From: Embleya sp040605455 | GTDB taxonomy: Bacteria > Actinomycetota > Actinomycetes > Streptomycetales > Streptomycetaceae | Direction: 5' to 3' | Length of the DNA stretch: 35,896 nucleotides | Assembly: GCF_040605455.1 (NCBI RefSeq) | Contig: NZ_JBEXCV010000096.1 | Coordinates: forward strand, 1 to 35,896 | In this document: one piece after another, positions 23,837 through 32,395 of the stretch | Numbering within the stretch: position 1 is the stretch's first letter | Layout of the letters: each line of letters starts with the position of its first letter | Notes under the pieces: model-generated | Databases searched by the model: none | The model's input: only the letters and a program-made list of their open reading frames with translations | What the model was told of the DNA's origin: nothing | Program-made: the position numbers and the translations under genes

Positions 23837-24106
23837 TCGGTAGATCCAACTGTACGCCATCGCGACCGCGCCCACGACCAATTGCCGCGACGACCGGCCG
23901 AACCCGAGCGCGGGTGCCCGGCCGAGACGCTCGGGTCGGGGATCGATTTCCCTACGGGAAAAGGCGGTTCGTGTGCGATTCGAACCGGTGGCAGCCCGCC
24001 GCGGGCACGATATGGTTCCGGGCCGTAGAGGGGCGGGCCGCCCACCGGGGTGGCCTATATGCGCCGGCGACAGCCGTGGCAGCGGCAGAGCGGGATGTGT
24101 CCTGAG

Positions 24107-25516
24107 ATGACCGAGAGATCCGGCTGTCCGTTCGCGGTCCTGTCCGGCCCACGCTTCGAGAGCGACCCGGCCGGGGTGTACCGCGAACTGCGCGAACGGC
24201 ACGGCCCGGTGGCACCGGTCGTGCTGGACGGCGGCGTGCGGGCGTGGCTGGTCCTGGGGTACGCCGAACTGCTGGCCGTGCTGCGTGATCCGGACCGGTT
24301 CTCGCACGACTCGCGGTTGTGGCGCGATCGGAACGAGGGCCTGGTCCCGGCCGACTGGCCGTTGTCACCGATGGTCGAGTATCGCCCGTCGATCCTGTGC
24401 ACCGACGGCCCCGAGCACCGGCGACGCAGCGCGGCCGTCGGGCACAGCCTGGGCCGGGTCGATCGGCGGGCCCTGCGCGGCGAGATCGAGCACATGGCCG
24501 ACTCGCTGATCGACACGTTCGTCGCCCGGGGTGAGGCCGACCTGCTCACCGAGTACGCGCAGCGGCTGCCGCTGTTGGCGATGGGCCGAATGGTCGGCAT
24601 GCCCGCCCCGGACGGACCGCACCTGGTCCGGGCGATCAACGGCATGTTCGACGGCGGCCCGGACGCGCTCGCGCATCAGGTGGTCTTCCACCGGATGATG
24701 ACCGACCTGGTCGCGGCCAAGCGGATCGCCCCGGGCGCGGACGTCACGTCCTGGATGATCGCGCACCCCGCCGGGCTGACCGATGCCGAGGTGATCGAGG
24801 ACCTGCTCGTGATCACCCCGACCGAGCCCACCGCCAACTGGATCGGCAACTCGCTGCGCGTCCTGCTGACCGACCACACCCTGCACGCGTCCCTCACCGG
24901 CGGCCGCCGCACCACCGACGAGGCGCTCGACGAGGTGCTGTGGCAGGACCCACCGATGCAGAACGCGGCCGGCCGCTGGGCCACCGGGGACACCATGCTC
25001 GGCGGCACCCTGATTCGCAGCGGCGACTTCCTGCTGCTGGGCATCGCAGCCGCCAACGCCGACCCCGCGGTCCGCACGGCCGACACCGAACTGGCGGGCA
25101 ATCGAGCTCACTTGGCCTGGGGCGGCGGCCCGCACATGTGTCCCGCCCAGGACCACGCACGATTGATCGCGAAGACCGCCGTGGACACGCTGCTCGACCG
25201 GCTGCCCGACCTGCACCTCGCCGTCCCGCAGGACGCGCTCACCTGGCGCCCCTCCCCGTGGATTCGCGCCCTCGCCACCCTGCCGGTCGCCTTCACCCCC
25301 GACGACCCGATCCACGGCGGCGCTCCCTGGCCCGCCCCCTCCACCCGACCGACCCCGACTTCGGAGCCGGCTCCCACACCGCCGACACCGACACCAGAGC
25401 CCGCACCGGCACCGGCGCTCGCACCACCGACGCCCGAGCCCGCCCTCGCGCCGGCCGCGGCACCCGCACCGTCCACCGCGTGGTGGTCCCCGGCAAGGTG
25501 GCGCCGCGGCCGGTGA
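24107..25516 (+). CDS. Cytochrome P450, CYP157/CvnE-like, lacking EXXR
   Basis: A 469-residue soluble P450. The heme ligand is Cys345 in LAWGGGPHMCPAQDHARLI, a pattern like the conservon-linked P450s (CvnE). The K-helix reads EVLW (Glu276-Trp279) where nearly all P450s have EXXR; CYP157 enzymes are known for this departure. The I-helix region (VITPTEPTANWIGN) also lacks the classic AGxxT. Residues from about 405 are an unusual Pro/Ala/Thr-rich tail ending in WWSPARWRRGR. No conservon genes (histidine kinase, roadblock, DUF742, GTPase) are adjacent. The start at ATG 24107 is a choice: an in-frame ATG at 24095 is possible and neither has a strong ribosome site. Substrate unknown. Confidence 0.87.
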   Translation: MTERSGCPFAVLSGPRFESDPAGVYRELRERHGPVAPVVLDGGVRAWLVLGYAELLAVLRDPDRFSHDSRLWRDRNEGLVPADWPLSPMVEYRPSILCTDGPEHRRRSAAVGHSLGRVDRRALRGEIEHMADSLIDTFVARGEADLLTEYAQRLPLLAMGRMVGMPAPDGPHLVRAINGMFDGGPDALAHQVVFHRMMTDLVAAKRIAPGADVTSWMIAHPAGLTDAEVIEDLLVITPTEPTANWIGNSLRVLLTDHTLHASLTGGRRTTDEALDEVLWQDPPMQNAAGRWATGDTMLGGTLIRSGDFLLLGIAAANADPAVRTADTELAGNRAHLAWGGGPHMCPAQDHARLIAKTAVDTLLDRLPDLHLAVPQDALTWRPSPWIRALATLPVAFTPDDPIHGGAPWPAPSTRPTPTSEPAPTPPTPTPEPAPAPALAPPTPEPALAPAAAPAPSTAWWSPARWRRGR

Positions 25517-25594
25517 CGGCGCACACCCTGGGGCAACCCCGTCCCGGGCCCGGGTCGCACACCCTAGGGTGGGTCCGAGGCCGGAGGTGTGCTC

Positions 25595-26812
25595 ATGACG
25601 TTGACCTACGACGTGGTGGTGATCGGCGGCGGGATCGTCGGTCTGGCCACCGCGTACGCGCTCACCGAACGCGACCCCGGGCGCACCGTGGCCGTGGTCG
25701 AGAAGGAGACCTCCTGGGCGGTCCACCAGACCGGCCGCAACTCGGGGGTGATCCACTCCGGCCTGTACTACCGGCCGGGCAGTCTCAAGGCCCGCTTCGC
25801 CGTCGAGGGCGCGCGCCGGATGACTGACTTCTGCGCCCGGCACGACATCGCGCACGAGGTCACCGGCAAGCTCGTGGTAGCCACCAGCGTGCATGAACTC
25901 CCGCGCCTGCGGACGTTGTTCGAGCGCGGGCGGGCGAACGGCGTGCCGGTCACCGAGCTGACCACCGAGCAGGTTCGCGAACGCGAGCCGCACGTGTTGT
26001 CCGTCGGCGGTCTGCACGTGGCCTCCACCGGCATCGTCGACTACGCCCGGGTCTGCCGCACCCTGGTCGACCTGCTGCACGATCGCGGCGTCGCGCTGCG
26101 CACCGGCGCGGGCGTGGTCGACCTCGCCGTACACCCGGACGCGGTGGTCGTGCAGACCCGACTCGGCGAGTTGCGCGGGCGGGTCCTGGTCAACTGCGCG
26201 GGGCTGTACAGCGACCGGATCGCCACGCTGGCGGGCGACCCGCCGCCGGTGCGGATCGTGCCCTTCCGCGGCGAATACCACGAGTTGGTGCCCTCGCGAC
26301 GCGGACTGGTGCGCGGGCTGGTGTACCCGGTGCCCGATCCGGCCTTCCCGTTCCTGGGCGTACACCTGACCCGGGGCATCCACGGTGATGTGCACGTGGG
26401 GCCGAACGCGGTCCTGGCGCTGCGTCGCGAGGGCTACTCGTGGTCGCGGATCGCGCCGCGCGAGCTGGCCGCGACCCTGGCCTACCCGGGCATGTGGCAC
26501 ATCGCGCGCCGGCACTGGCGGTACGGCGCGGGCGAGTTGTTGCGCTCGGTGGCCAAGCCCGCGATGGTGCGCGAGGTGCAGCGGCTGCTACCCGAGGTCA
26601 CCGCGAACGACCTGGTCCGGGCACCGGCGGGAGTGCGTGCGCAGGCGGTCCGCCCGAACGGCGAACTGGTCGACGACTTCCTGATCACCGGCGGACCGCG
26701 CACGATCCACGTACTGAACGCGCCCTCGCCCGCCGCGACCGCGTCGCTGCCGATCGGCGACGAGATCGCCGCTCGGGTCGCGGAGCGGTTGGGTGCCCTC
26801 GCCGGCCGCTGA
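25595..26812 (+). CDS. lhgO: L-2-hydroxyglutarate oxidase
   Basis: A 405-residue FAD-dependent oxidoreductase of the DAO family. The dinucleotide fold VVVIGGGIVGLATAYAL is at the N-terminus (GGGIVG 11-16). It is followed by the LhgO-type TGRNSGVIHSGLYYRPGSLKA, TGKLVVAT, and the C-terminal RAPAGVRAQAVRPNGELVDDF and NAPSPAATASLPIG. It oxidises L-2-hydroxyglutarate to 2-oxoglutarate, passing electrons to quinone or oxygen, a metabolite-repair role. The start is ATG at 25595 with GGAGG 7 bases upstream; a GTG at 25589 is too close to that site. It is 78 bases after the P450 gene and could share its transcript. Confidence 0.93.
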   Translation: MTLTYDVVVIGGGIVGLATAYALTERDPGRTVAVVEKETSWAVHQTGRNSGVIHSGLYYRPGSLKARFAVEGARRMTDFCARHDIAHEVTGKLVVATSVHELPRLRTLFERGRANGVPVTELTTEQVREREPHVLSVGGLHVASTGIVDYARVCRTLVDLLHDRGVALRTGAGVVDLAVHPDAVVVQTRLGELRGRVLVNCAGLYSDRIATLAGDPPPVRIVPFRGEYHELVPSRRGLVRGLVYPVPDPAFPFLGVHLTRGIHGDVHVGPNAVLALRREGYSWSRIAPRELAATLAYPGMWHIARRHWRYGAGELLRSVAKPAMVREVQRLLPEVTANDLVRAPAGVRAQAVRPNGELVDDFLITGGPRTIHVLNAPSPAATASLPIGDEIAARVAERLGALAGR

Positions 26813-27386
26813 GCGACACGGGATCCGCCCATCTACGTCGGCCACCAGGGCTTCCGCACGGTGTGCACGAACCGCAAAGAGGCATTCCCGGCGCCGATGG
26901 CCCAGACCACGTTCGACTATCCGCCGACCGAGCCCGGCAACCCGAACAGGCTTCCCGGCCCCGGGGCCGCCGCCGGCGAACCCGGCGAGCAGGCGGCTGG
27001 TGCTCGAACCGGCCCTGGACGGCATCGTCACCGTCTGGACGGACCTGCGCTGACGGCCGGCCACCGCGACGCACGGCGGCAGGCTCTTGTGGGACGGCCG
27101 CTTCGTCACCACGTTCTACGCCCCAGCCGAGCCGAACGGGCCTCAACGCGCTGGTCGAGTACCAGCCGCTGCGCCTGCACCGCTGCGCGCGGTGTGGATA
27201 TTCGGCGCCTTCCTGGTCGCTTCGGTGCTGTTCTGGGCGGTGTTTCGACTGCGCCCGACAACGCCGACGGGCCCGCCGGGAGCACCGCCCGTGCCCACCG
27301 GATCGACGCTGCCGGGGCTGCCGGGGCCACGGTCGCCGATGCCCGGTGTTCCCCCGACGATCCGCCGACCCCGGGATTCGCCGTAA
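26813..27386 (+). pseudogene. Decayed or frame-disrupted gene with a C-terminal membrane segment
   Basis: Coding-type third-position GC jumps between frames. One frame reads FRTVCTNRKEAF, then MAQTTFDYPPTEPGN (to about 26990). A second reads LVLEPALDGIVTVWTDLR and stops at TGA 27051-27053, then continues in that same frame with GGRLLWDGRFVTTFYAPAEPNG. A third reads LNALVEYQPLRLHR, and the second frame resumes with a good hydrophobic helix VWIFGAFLVASVLFWAVF and a Pro-rich tail to TAA 27384-27386. This looks like one ancestral protein broken by a stop and small indels. A 99-codon frame from TTG 27087 to 27386 remains open and could still be expressed. No family recognised; sequencing error is an alternative. 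Confidence 0.4.
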
Positions 27387-27398
27387 AATCCTTGTCTT

Positions 27399-28127
27399 AT
27401 GTCCCCTCTTCCCGGCGCCTCGACCGTCTCCGGCGTCTCGACCACCGATCGCCCGATCCCTCATCTCGCGACCGTGCGCAGCTTCACCCCGCGGCGGGGC
27501 CGGGTCACGCTCGCCCAGCGCGACGCGCTGGATCGGCTGTGGGAACGGTGGGGTTTCGACGTAGCGGACCGTCGGCTCGACCTCGGCGAGTTGTTCGGCG
27601 ACGACCGCCCGGTGGTGCTGGAGATCGGCTTCGGCATGGGCGAGGCGACGGCGGCGATGGCCGAGGCCGACCCGGGCACCAACGTGCTCGCCATCGACGT
27701 GCACACCCCGGGTCAGGGCAGCCTGCTGCACGACGCCGAGCGCCGTGGCCTGACGAACATACGGGTGGCCAACGGCGACGCGATCGAGTTGCTCCGGGAC
27801 ATGTTGCCGCCGGCCTGCCTCGCGGGCATCCGGGTCTTCTTCTCCGACCCGTGGCCCAAGACCCGCCATCACAAGCGCCGGCTGATCCAGCCCGCGTTCG
27901 CCGCGCTGGCAGCGTCGCGACTGGTGCCGGGCGGAGTTCTGCACTGCGCGACCGACTGGGCGCACTACGCGGAATGGATGCTCGAAGTGCTCTCCGGCGA
28001 GCCCGAACTGGTCAACACTGTCGACGGCTACGTACCCCGGCCGACCTGGCGACCGGTCACGCGCTTCGAACAGCAGGGACTGGACAAGGGCCACGTGGTC
28101 GCGGATCTGCTCTTCCGGCGCCGCTGA
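27399..28127 (+). CDS. trmB: tRNA (guanine-N7-)-methyltransferase
   Basis: A 242-residue SAM-dependent enzyme that methylates G46 of tRNA. The SAM-binding motif is VLEIGFGMGEATAAMA. The TrmB-specific catalytic/tRNA motif is FFSDPWPKTRHHKRRL, followed by VPGGVLHCATDW and a C-terminal RPVTRFEQQGL. The start ATG at 27399 has no ribosome site, but TAAAAT at 27384-27389 lies 9 bases upstream, so the mRNA may be leaderless; that -10 overlaps the TAA of the broken upstream frame. The 138-bp gap to the PrsW gene shows no clear terminator. Confidence 0.95.
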   Translation: MSPLPGASTVSGVSTTDRPIPHLATVRSFTPRRGRVTLAQRDALDRLWERWGFDVADRRLDLGELFGDDRPVVLEIGFGMGEATAAMAEADPGTNVLAIDVHTPGQGSLLHDAERRGLTNIRVANGDAIELLRDMLPPACLAGIRVFFSDPWPKTRHHKRRLIQPAFAALAASRLVPGGVLHCATDWAHYAEWMLEVLSGEPELVNTVDGYVPRPTWRPVTRFEQQGLDKGHVVADLLFRRR

Positions 28128-28265
28128 GCCGGGCGTCGGCCCGAACCCGGTCTCCGCCCACCAAGGCAGCCCCTGGCGACCGCGTCGGCCGGCCGGTACC
28201 GACCACGTCACAGCCGACCCGAGAGAGGGGCACCGCGCCACCGCGCGGCGTTATCGTCACCCCAT

Positions 28266-29954
28266 ATGGACGCATCGCAAGGACCCGACGCGCCGGCCGG
28301 TCCCGTCCCCCCGGACCGGGCCGCGTACGAGTTCGCCCTGTACGAGCCCGGGCCGGTCGAGAAGTCGCGGCTGCGCACGCTCGCGGCGAATCAGACCGCG
28401 CGAATAACCGTGCTCGTCACCGCGCTGCTCGGCTGTGCGGTGGCCGTCGCGGTCATGCTCGGCGACACCATCGGCGTACAGGGACTGCTCGTCGGGGCGT
28501 TGTTGGCCCTGGTGCCCGCTCCGCTGGTGGTGAGCGCGATCGTGTGGCTGGGCCGGGTCCGGCCGTTGCCGGGGAAGAGCCTGCTCTTCGCGTTCGCGTG
28601 GGGTTCGTGCGCCGGCGCGCTCGTGGCGCTGCTCGCGAACAGTTGGTCCTTCGACAAGCTGATGGATCTCAAGGGGGAAGAGGACGCCGAGCTGCTCGGG
28701 CTGACCATCGTGGCGCCCGTGGTCGAGGAGTGCGTCAAGGGGCTCGCGGTCCTGCTCCTGTTCCTGACCATCCGGCAGAGCTTCCGCGGCGTCCTGGACG
28801 GACTGATCCCGGCGGCGGTCAGCGCGGCGGGCTTCGCGTTCACCGAGAACATCCTGTACTTCGGCCGTGAGTTCGCCGCGAGCGAGGACAGTGGCGACGG
28901 TCTGGGCACCACGTGGGGCACCTTCATCGCCCGCGGCATCATGTCGCCGTTCGCCCATCCGCTGTTCACCTCGATGATCGGCATCGGCTTCGGCCTCTCG
29001 CTTGCGGCCCGCTCCCGACCGGCGCAGATCCTGCTCCCGCTCGGCGGCTACGTGTGCGCGGTCGGCCTGCACGCGGCCTGGAACGGCTCGGCCACCCAGG
29101 GCCTGGCCTTCCTCGGGGTGTACTTCCTGGTCATGATGCCGATCCTGGGCGGGCTCGTCTGGTACGTGGTGATCGTGCGACGCGACCAGTTGCGCGCGGT
29201 CGAGGACGAGTTGCCGGGCTACGTCGCGGCGGGCTGGTTCCGACCGCACGAGCCGCTGCTCCTGTCCTCGATGGCCGACCGCTCGCGCGCGTTGCGGACC
29301 GCGAAGGCCATGCTCGGCCCGACCGGGGCGGCGCGACTGCGCGCGTATCAGGCGGACGCCACGCTGCTCGCCGAACTGCGCCGGCGCGCGAGCCGCTCGC
29401 GCAGAGGTCCGGCCCCGGAGTACCCGGAGCAGGAGCAGGAGCTACTGAACCGGCTATGGGCCGCGAAGCCGATCCTGGGCCGGGTCATCGACCACACGAT
29501 GCCGTCGCCGAGGTGGCGCTACATCAAGCCGCCGCCCGGGTGGGCGCCGGGGATGCTGCCGTTCGGCCCACCGGGCACTGCGCCGTACGGAACCGCGCCA
29601 TACGGGGCGCCGACCGGCTGGGGGCCGCCGCCGGGCACGGCACCGTTCGGCCCACCGCCGCCCGGGTGGGTGCCGCCGGGTCGGCATCCGGCCGCGCATC
29701 CCGCCTGGGGCGCCCCGCTGCCGTACGGCGCACCCGTGCCGTGGGAGCCGCCCCGGCACGCGGCCAACGGTCCGTGGAGCGACCCGGCCGCGCAGCCCGG
29801 CGCACCGTGGGGCCCGCCGGCGGCGGGCGCCGGCGCCGTGCCCGCGCAGCCCGGCCCACTGGGCCCGCCCATGTGGTACGCCCGCCCCGGCGACACCCCG
29901 CAGCCGGCGCCGCCCGAGGCGGCGCCCACCGAATCCGGGGAATCGCAGCCGTAG
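28266..29954 (+). CDS. PrsW-family intramembrane metalloprotease
   Basis: A 562-residue protein. A short polar N-terminus is followed by about nine hydrophobic helices (about 45-305) carrying the PrsW/CPBP-like motifs: Glu154-Glu155 in VEECVKG, FAFTENILYF, FAHPLFTSM and LHAAWN. A 100-residue soluble segment and a Gly/Pro/Tyr/Trp-rich tail (PPPGWAPG, GTAPYGAP repeats) follow. B. subtilis PrsW cleaves an anti-sigma factor; the target here is unknown. The ATG at 28266 lacks a ribosome site; TATCGT at 28252-28257 is 8 bases upstream, so leaderless translation is possible. The stop TAG runs into a perfect 16-nt palindrome, GCCGGCCCGGGCCGGC, at 29954-29969. Confidence 0.85.
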   Translation: MDASQGPDAPAGPVPPDRAAYEFALYEPGPVEKSRLRTLAANQTARITVLVTALLGCAVAVAVMLGDTIGVQGLLVGALLALVPAPLVVSAIVWLGRVRPLPGKSLLFAFAWGSCAGALVALLANSWSFDKLMDLKGEEDAELLGLTIVAPVVEECVKGLAVLLLFLTIRQSFRGVLDGLIPAAVSAAGFAFTENILYFGREFAASEDSGDGLGTTWGTFIARGIMSPFAHPLFTSMIGIGFGLSLAARSRPAQILLPLGGYVCAVGLHAAWNGSATQGLAFLGVYFLVMMPILGGLVWYVVIVRRDQLRAVEDELPGYVAAGWFRPHEPLLLSSMADRSRALRTAKAMLGPTGAARLRAYQADATLLAELRRRASRSRRGPAPEYPEQEQELLNRLWAAKPILGRVIDHTMPSPRWRYIKPPPGWAPGMLPFGPPGTAPYGTAPYGAPTGWGPPPGTAPFGPPPPGWVPPGRHPAAHPAWGAPLPYGAPVPWEPPRHAANGPWSDPAAQPGAPWGPPAAGAGAVPAQPGPLGPPMWYARPGDTPQPAPPEAAPTESGESQP

Positions 29955-29989
29955 CCGGCCCGGGCCGGCCCGCATGCGACCATGGCCGG

Positions 29990-30478
29990 GTGCATATCTC
30001 GACCACCTACGTTCCGACCGAGGGCGATATCGCGGAGGGCGTGCTCGCCTTTCGGCGCGGCCTCTTCCGGGGCCTGTTCGGGGCCGGGGCGGTGCTCTCG
30101 GTGCTGGGCGTCGTCCTGGTGACGAAGGCGTTGCTGTCCGGTACGACCGTGTTGTGGCCGCTCGCGTTCGTCGGTTTCGGTGTCGCGATGCTCGCGCTGC
30201 GGTTCTGGGCGCCGATCCAGGCCGCCCGGCAGAACAAGCACATGCACGGAGTTCCGTGTGAGGTCACGCTCACCGACGAGGAGTTCGTGACCACGCTCGG
30301 CGGCAGCCGCAGCGCGACCCCGTGGGACACCTTCCGCAAGGTGCGCCGGGTGGACACCCAGTGGATCTTCGAGTTCGGTCCCACCCAGGCGGTGACCATT
30401 CCGCACCGGGTCTTCTCGGATGCCGAAAACCTCGAACTGGAGACGTTTATCCACAGCCGGAGCCGGGCAGCCCGCTGA
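29990..30478 (+). CDS. YcxB-like membrane protein
   Basis: A 162-residue protein with two hydrophobic helices (about 31-52 and 56-74) and a C-terminal soluble domain with the YcxB-type pattern WDTFRKVRRVDTQWIFEFG and HRVFSDAENLELETFI. The start is GTG at 29990 (VHISTTYVP), 35 bases after the PrsW stop; no ATG in this frame fits better and no strong ribosome site is seen. Function of the family is unknown. The end of the gene overlaps the first member of a cluster of DnaA-box-like 9-mers (30447-30455). Confidence 0.7.
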   Translation: MHISTTYVPTEGDIAEGVLAFRRGLFRGLFGAGAVLSVLGVVLVTKALLSGTTVLWPLAFVGFGVAMLALRFWAPIQAARQNKHMHGVPCEVTLTDEEFVTTLGGSRSATPWDTFRKVRRVDTQWIFEFGPTQAVTIPHRVFSDAENLELETFIHSRSRAAR

Positions 30479-30523
30479 TCTTCCACAAGGAAGATCCACA
30501 TCCTGTGGAAAACTTGTGGGCAA
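30447..30523. other. Cluster of five DnaA-box-like 9-mers
   Basis: Plus strand: TTATCCACA at 30447-30455 (perfect E. coli consensus), TCTTCCACA at 30479-30487, AGATCCACA at 30492-30500. Minus strand: TTTTCCACA at 30512-30504 and TTGCCCACA at 30523-30515. A weaker TTATCCGCC is at 30592-30600. TCCACA-TCC-TGTGGA (30495-30509) is a perfect inverted repeat formed by two boxes. Five such sites in 77 bp is unexpected in 72% GC DNA. There are no dnaA, dnaN or plasmid genes here, so I read it as a possible DnaA-titrating or regulatory cluster rather than an origin. Confidence 0.6.
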
Positions 30524-30651
30524 AGGCTTTCGGTGTGACACCTCGCCCGAAATGGTGAGACTCAATGCCGATTCGACCTGATCGGGCGCGTTTATCCGCC
30601 CGCCTGCACGTCATCGGCTTTCACCCTTCGGCATTTCCCGCATTCACCACA

Positions 30652-30677
30652 AAGGCGACCCCTCGCGGGGTCGCCTT
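30652..30677. terminator. Bidirectional terminator between YcxB-like gene and DHA2 exporter
   Basis: A perfect 11-bp stem (AAGGCGACCCC / GGGGTCGCCTT) with a TCGC loop, located between convergent genes and 54 bases past the exporter stop. The remaining part of the 252-bp gap holds the DnaA-like boxes. Confidence 0.88.
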
Positions 30678-30730
30678 CGGGTGTCTTTCGCCGCCCGCCT
30701 CCACCACGGGCGGTGTGGATGGGCGCCTGG

Positions 30731-32359
30731 TCAGTGCGTACGAACCGGCTCTTCCTCGACCGAGGCGGCGGACCCGGCGGCCTGCGCCCGCACGTCCGTT
30801 TCCGCCTCCGCCTCCGTCTTCGCCTGCGCCTCGGCCTCGGCCTCGACGGCGACCGGCACCCCGCGCAGCAGGGCGGTGGCGACGATCGCGGCCAGTGTCA
30901 GCAGGACCGCGCCGCTCAGGGTGGCGTACTGCATGCCGTGCGTGAAGGCGTGCCGCGCGGTGTCCAGGAGTTGATCGCCGGCCTGGCCCGAGAGCCGCTC
31001 GGCGGTCGCACTCGCCGCCGCGAGCGTGTCGTTGGTGGCGTGCGCCGCGTCGGCGGGCACCCCGTCCAGGGTCGCGTCCCGCATGTCCCGCCCATACACC
31101 GCGTCCGCGATGCTGCCCAGGATCGCGATGCCCAGCGCCCCGCCCAGTTCGCTGCCGGTCTCCGAGGTGGCCCCCGCCGCACCGGCCCGCTCCGGCGGCG
31201 CGGCGGTCAGGATCATCTCGGCGGTGAGCGTGGTCGCGATCAGCACCCCGGCGGCCACCAGCCCCGCACCCGCCAGCACCAGCACCAGCGGCGAGCCCGG
31301 CCGGGCCGCACTCATCACCAGGAATCCGGCCACCGCGAGCAGCAGTCCCGCACCGATCAGGTATCCGGGCCGCACCCGCTTGGCCAGGATGCCGGACACG
31401 GTGAGCGCGACCATGATGACGGGCATCACCGTCAGCGACCACAGCGCCGCTTCCAACGGCCGCATGCCGAGCACGAGTTGCATGTACTGCGTGTTGAACA
31501 GCGCGGAGCCCAGCATCGCGATGCTCGCGATCACGTTGACCGCGATCGAGGCGCTGTAGGCCCGGTTACGGAACAGTTCGAGGTCGATCAGCGGGTTGGC
31601 GATGGTGCGCTGGCGGCGGACGAAGAGGCAGCCCACGACCAGGCCGACCACGATGCTGACCAGGTGGAGCGGCGCGACGCCCTCGGCCGCGATCTCCTTG
31701 ATCCCGTAGATCACGGTGAGCACCGCCACCAGCGAGAGCCCGGCGCTGACCAGGTCCAGCCGACCGGCGGCGGCGTCCTTGAACTCCGGGAGCAGGAACG
31801 GGCCGACCGCGAGCAGCAGCACCATCGCGGGCACGTTGAGCAGGAACGCCGAGCCCCACCAGAAGTGCTCGAGCAACAGGCCGCCCGCCACCGGACCGAG
31901 GGTGGCACCCGCGGTCAGTGCGGCGGTCCACACCCCGATCGCGGTCCGCCGCTGGGCGGGATCGTGGAACATGTTTCGGATCAGGGCCAGCGTCGAGGGC
32001 ATCAGCGTGGCCCCGGCCACGCCGAGCAGCGCGCGGGTGGCGATCAGCATCTCGGGGCTGTTCGCGAAGGCCGCGGCCACCGAGGTGGCCCCGAAGGCCG
32101 CCGCGCCGATCAGCAACAATCGGCGCCGCCCGATCCGGTCGCCGAGCGCGCCCATGGTGATCAGCAGGCCCGCGAGCAGGAAGCCGTAGACGTCCATCAT
32201 CCACAACTGCTGCGGAGCCGTGGGTTCGAGGTCCTCGCTGATGAAGGGAAGCGCGAAGTACAGCACGCCCATGTCCATCGACACGAGCAGAAGTGGGAGG
32301 AGCAGGACCGTCAGGGCGATCCATTCCTTGCGGCCGGCCTTGGCTGGGGTGGAGGTCAT
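30731..32359 (-). CDS. MFS transporter, DHA2 (QacA/EmrB) family
   Basis: A 542-residue protein with fourteen hydrophobic helices. The N-terminal half has LDMGVLYFALP-like helix 1 (VSMDMGVLYFALPFI), QQLWMMDVYGFLLAG, motif A GDRIGRRRLLLIG and motif C-like GATLGPVAGGLL. The C-terminus is a long acidic Ala/Glu-rich tail. It is a proton-driven drug or metabolite exporter. The start is ATG at 32359; no ribosome site precedes it, and a well-placed promoter suggests a leaderless message (see 32367-32395). DHA2 pumps usually have a neighbouring TetR repressor; none is adjacent here although an operator-like palindrome is present. Confidence 0.93.
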   Translation of the reverse strand: MTSTPAKAGRKEWIALTVLLLPLLLVSMDMGVLYFALPFISEDLEPTAPQQLWMMDVYGFLLAGLLITMGALGDRIGRRRLLLIGAAAFGATSVAAAFANSPEMLIATRALLGVAGATLMPSTLALIRNMFHDPAQRRTAIGVWTAALTAGATLGPVAGGLLLEHFWWGSAFLLNVPAMVLLLAVGPFLLPEFKDAAAGRLDLVSAGLSLVAVLTVIYGIKEIAAEGVAPLHLVSIVVGLVVGCLFVRRQRTIANPLIDLELFRNRAYSASIAVNVIASIAMLGSALFNTQYMQLVLGMRPLEAALWSLTVMPVIMVALTVSGILAKRVRPGYLIGAGLLLAVAGFLVMSAARPGSPLVLVLAGAGLVAAGVLIATTLTAEMILTAAPPERAGAAGATSETGSELGGALGIAILGSIADAVYGRDMRDATLDGVPADAAHATNDTLAAASATAERLSGQAGDQLLDTARHAFTHGMQYATLSGAVLLTLAAIVATALLRGVPVAVEAEAEAQAKTEAEAETDVRAQAAGSAASVEEEPVRTH

Positions 32360-32366
32360 GACAGGA

Positions 32367-32395
32367 ACTGTACGAGCGTGTAAGACACTTGTCTA
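32367..32395 (-). promoter_or_regulatory. Leaderless promoter of the DHA2 exporter with overlapping operator
   Basis: On the minus strand, -35 TAGACA (32395-32390), a 17-base spacer, and -10 TACAGT (32372-32367), then 7 bases to the ATG at 32359, so transcription should start at or next to the start codon. The palindrome AGACA-CT-TGTCT (32383-32394) covers the -35. On the plus strand, AAGACA (32382-32387), 17 bases and TATAAA (32405-32410) form a candidate divergent promoter toward the small gene at 32576. A further palindrome GCGGGATCCCGC is at 32420-32431. Confidence 0.6.

Noticed and set aside
23960..24020. Possible second tRNA from a T-arm-like GGTTCGAATC on the minus strand
   Set aside because: No matching T-stem, anticodon arm or acceptor stem could be drawn around it.
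28913..29970. Long plus-strand extension upstream of the YcxB-like protein in its own frame
   Set aside because: It runs through the PrsW gene in a shifted frame with Arg/Gly-rich translation; the GTG at 29990 begins the recognisable protein.
30447..30523. A plasmid or chromosomal replication origin at the DnaA-like boxes
   Set aside because: No dnaA, dnaN, rep or par gene and no AT-rich unwinding region is nearby; a binding cluster is the more modest reading.
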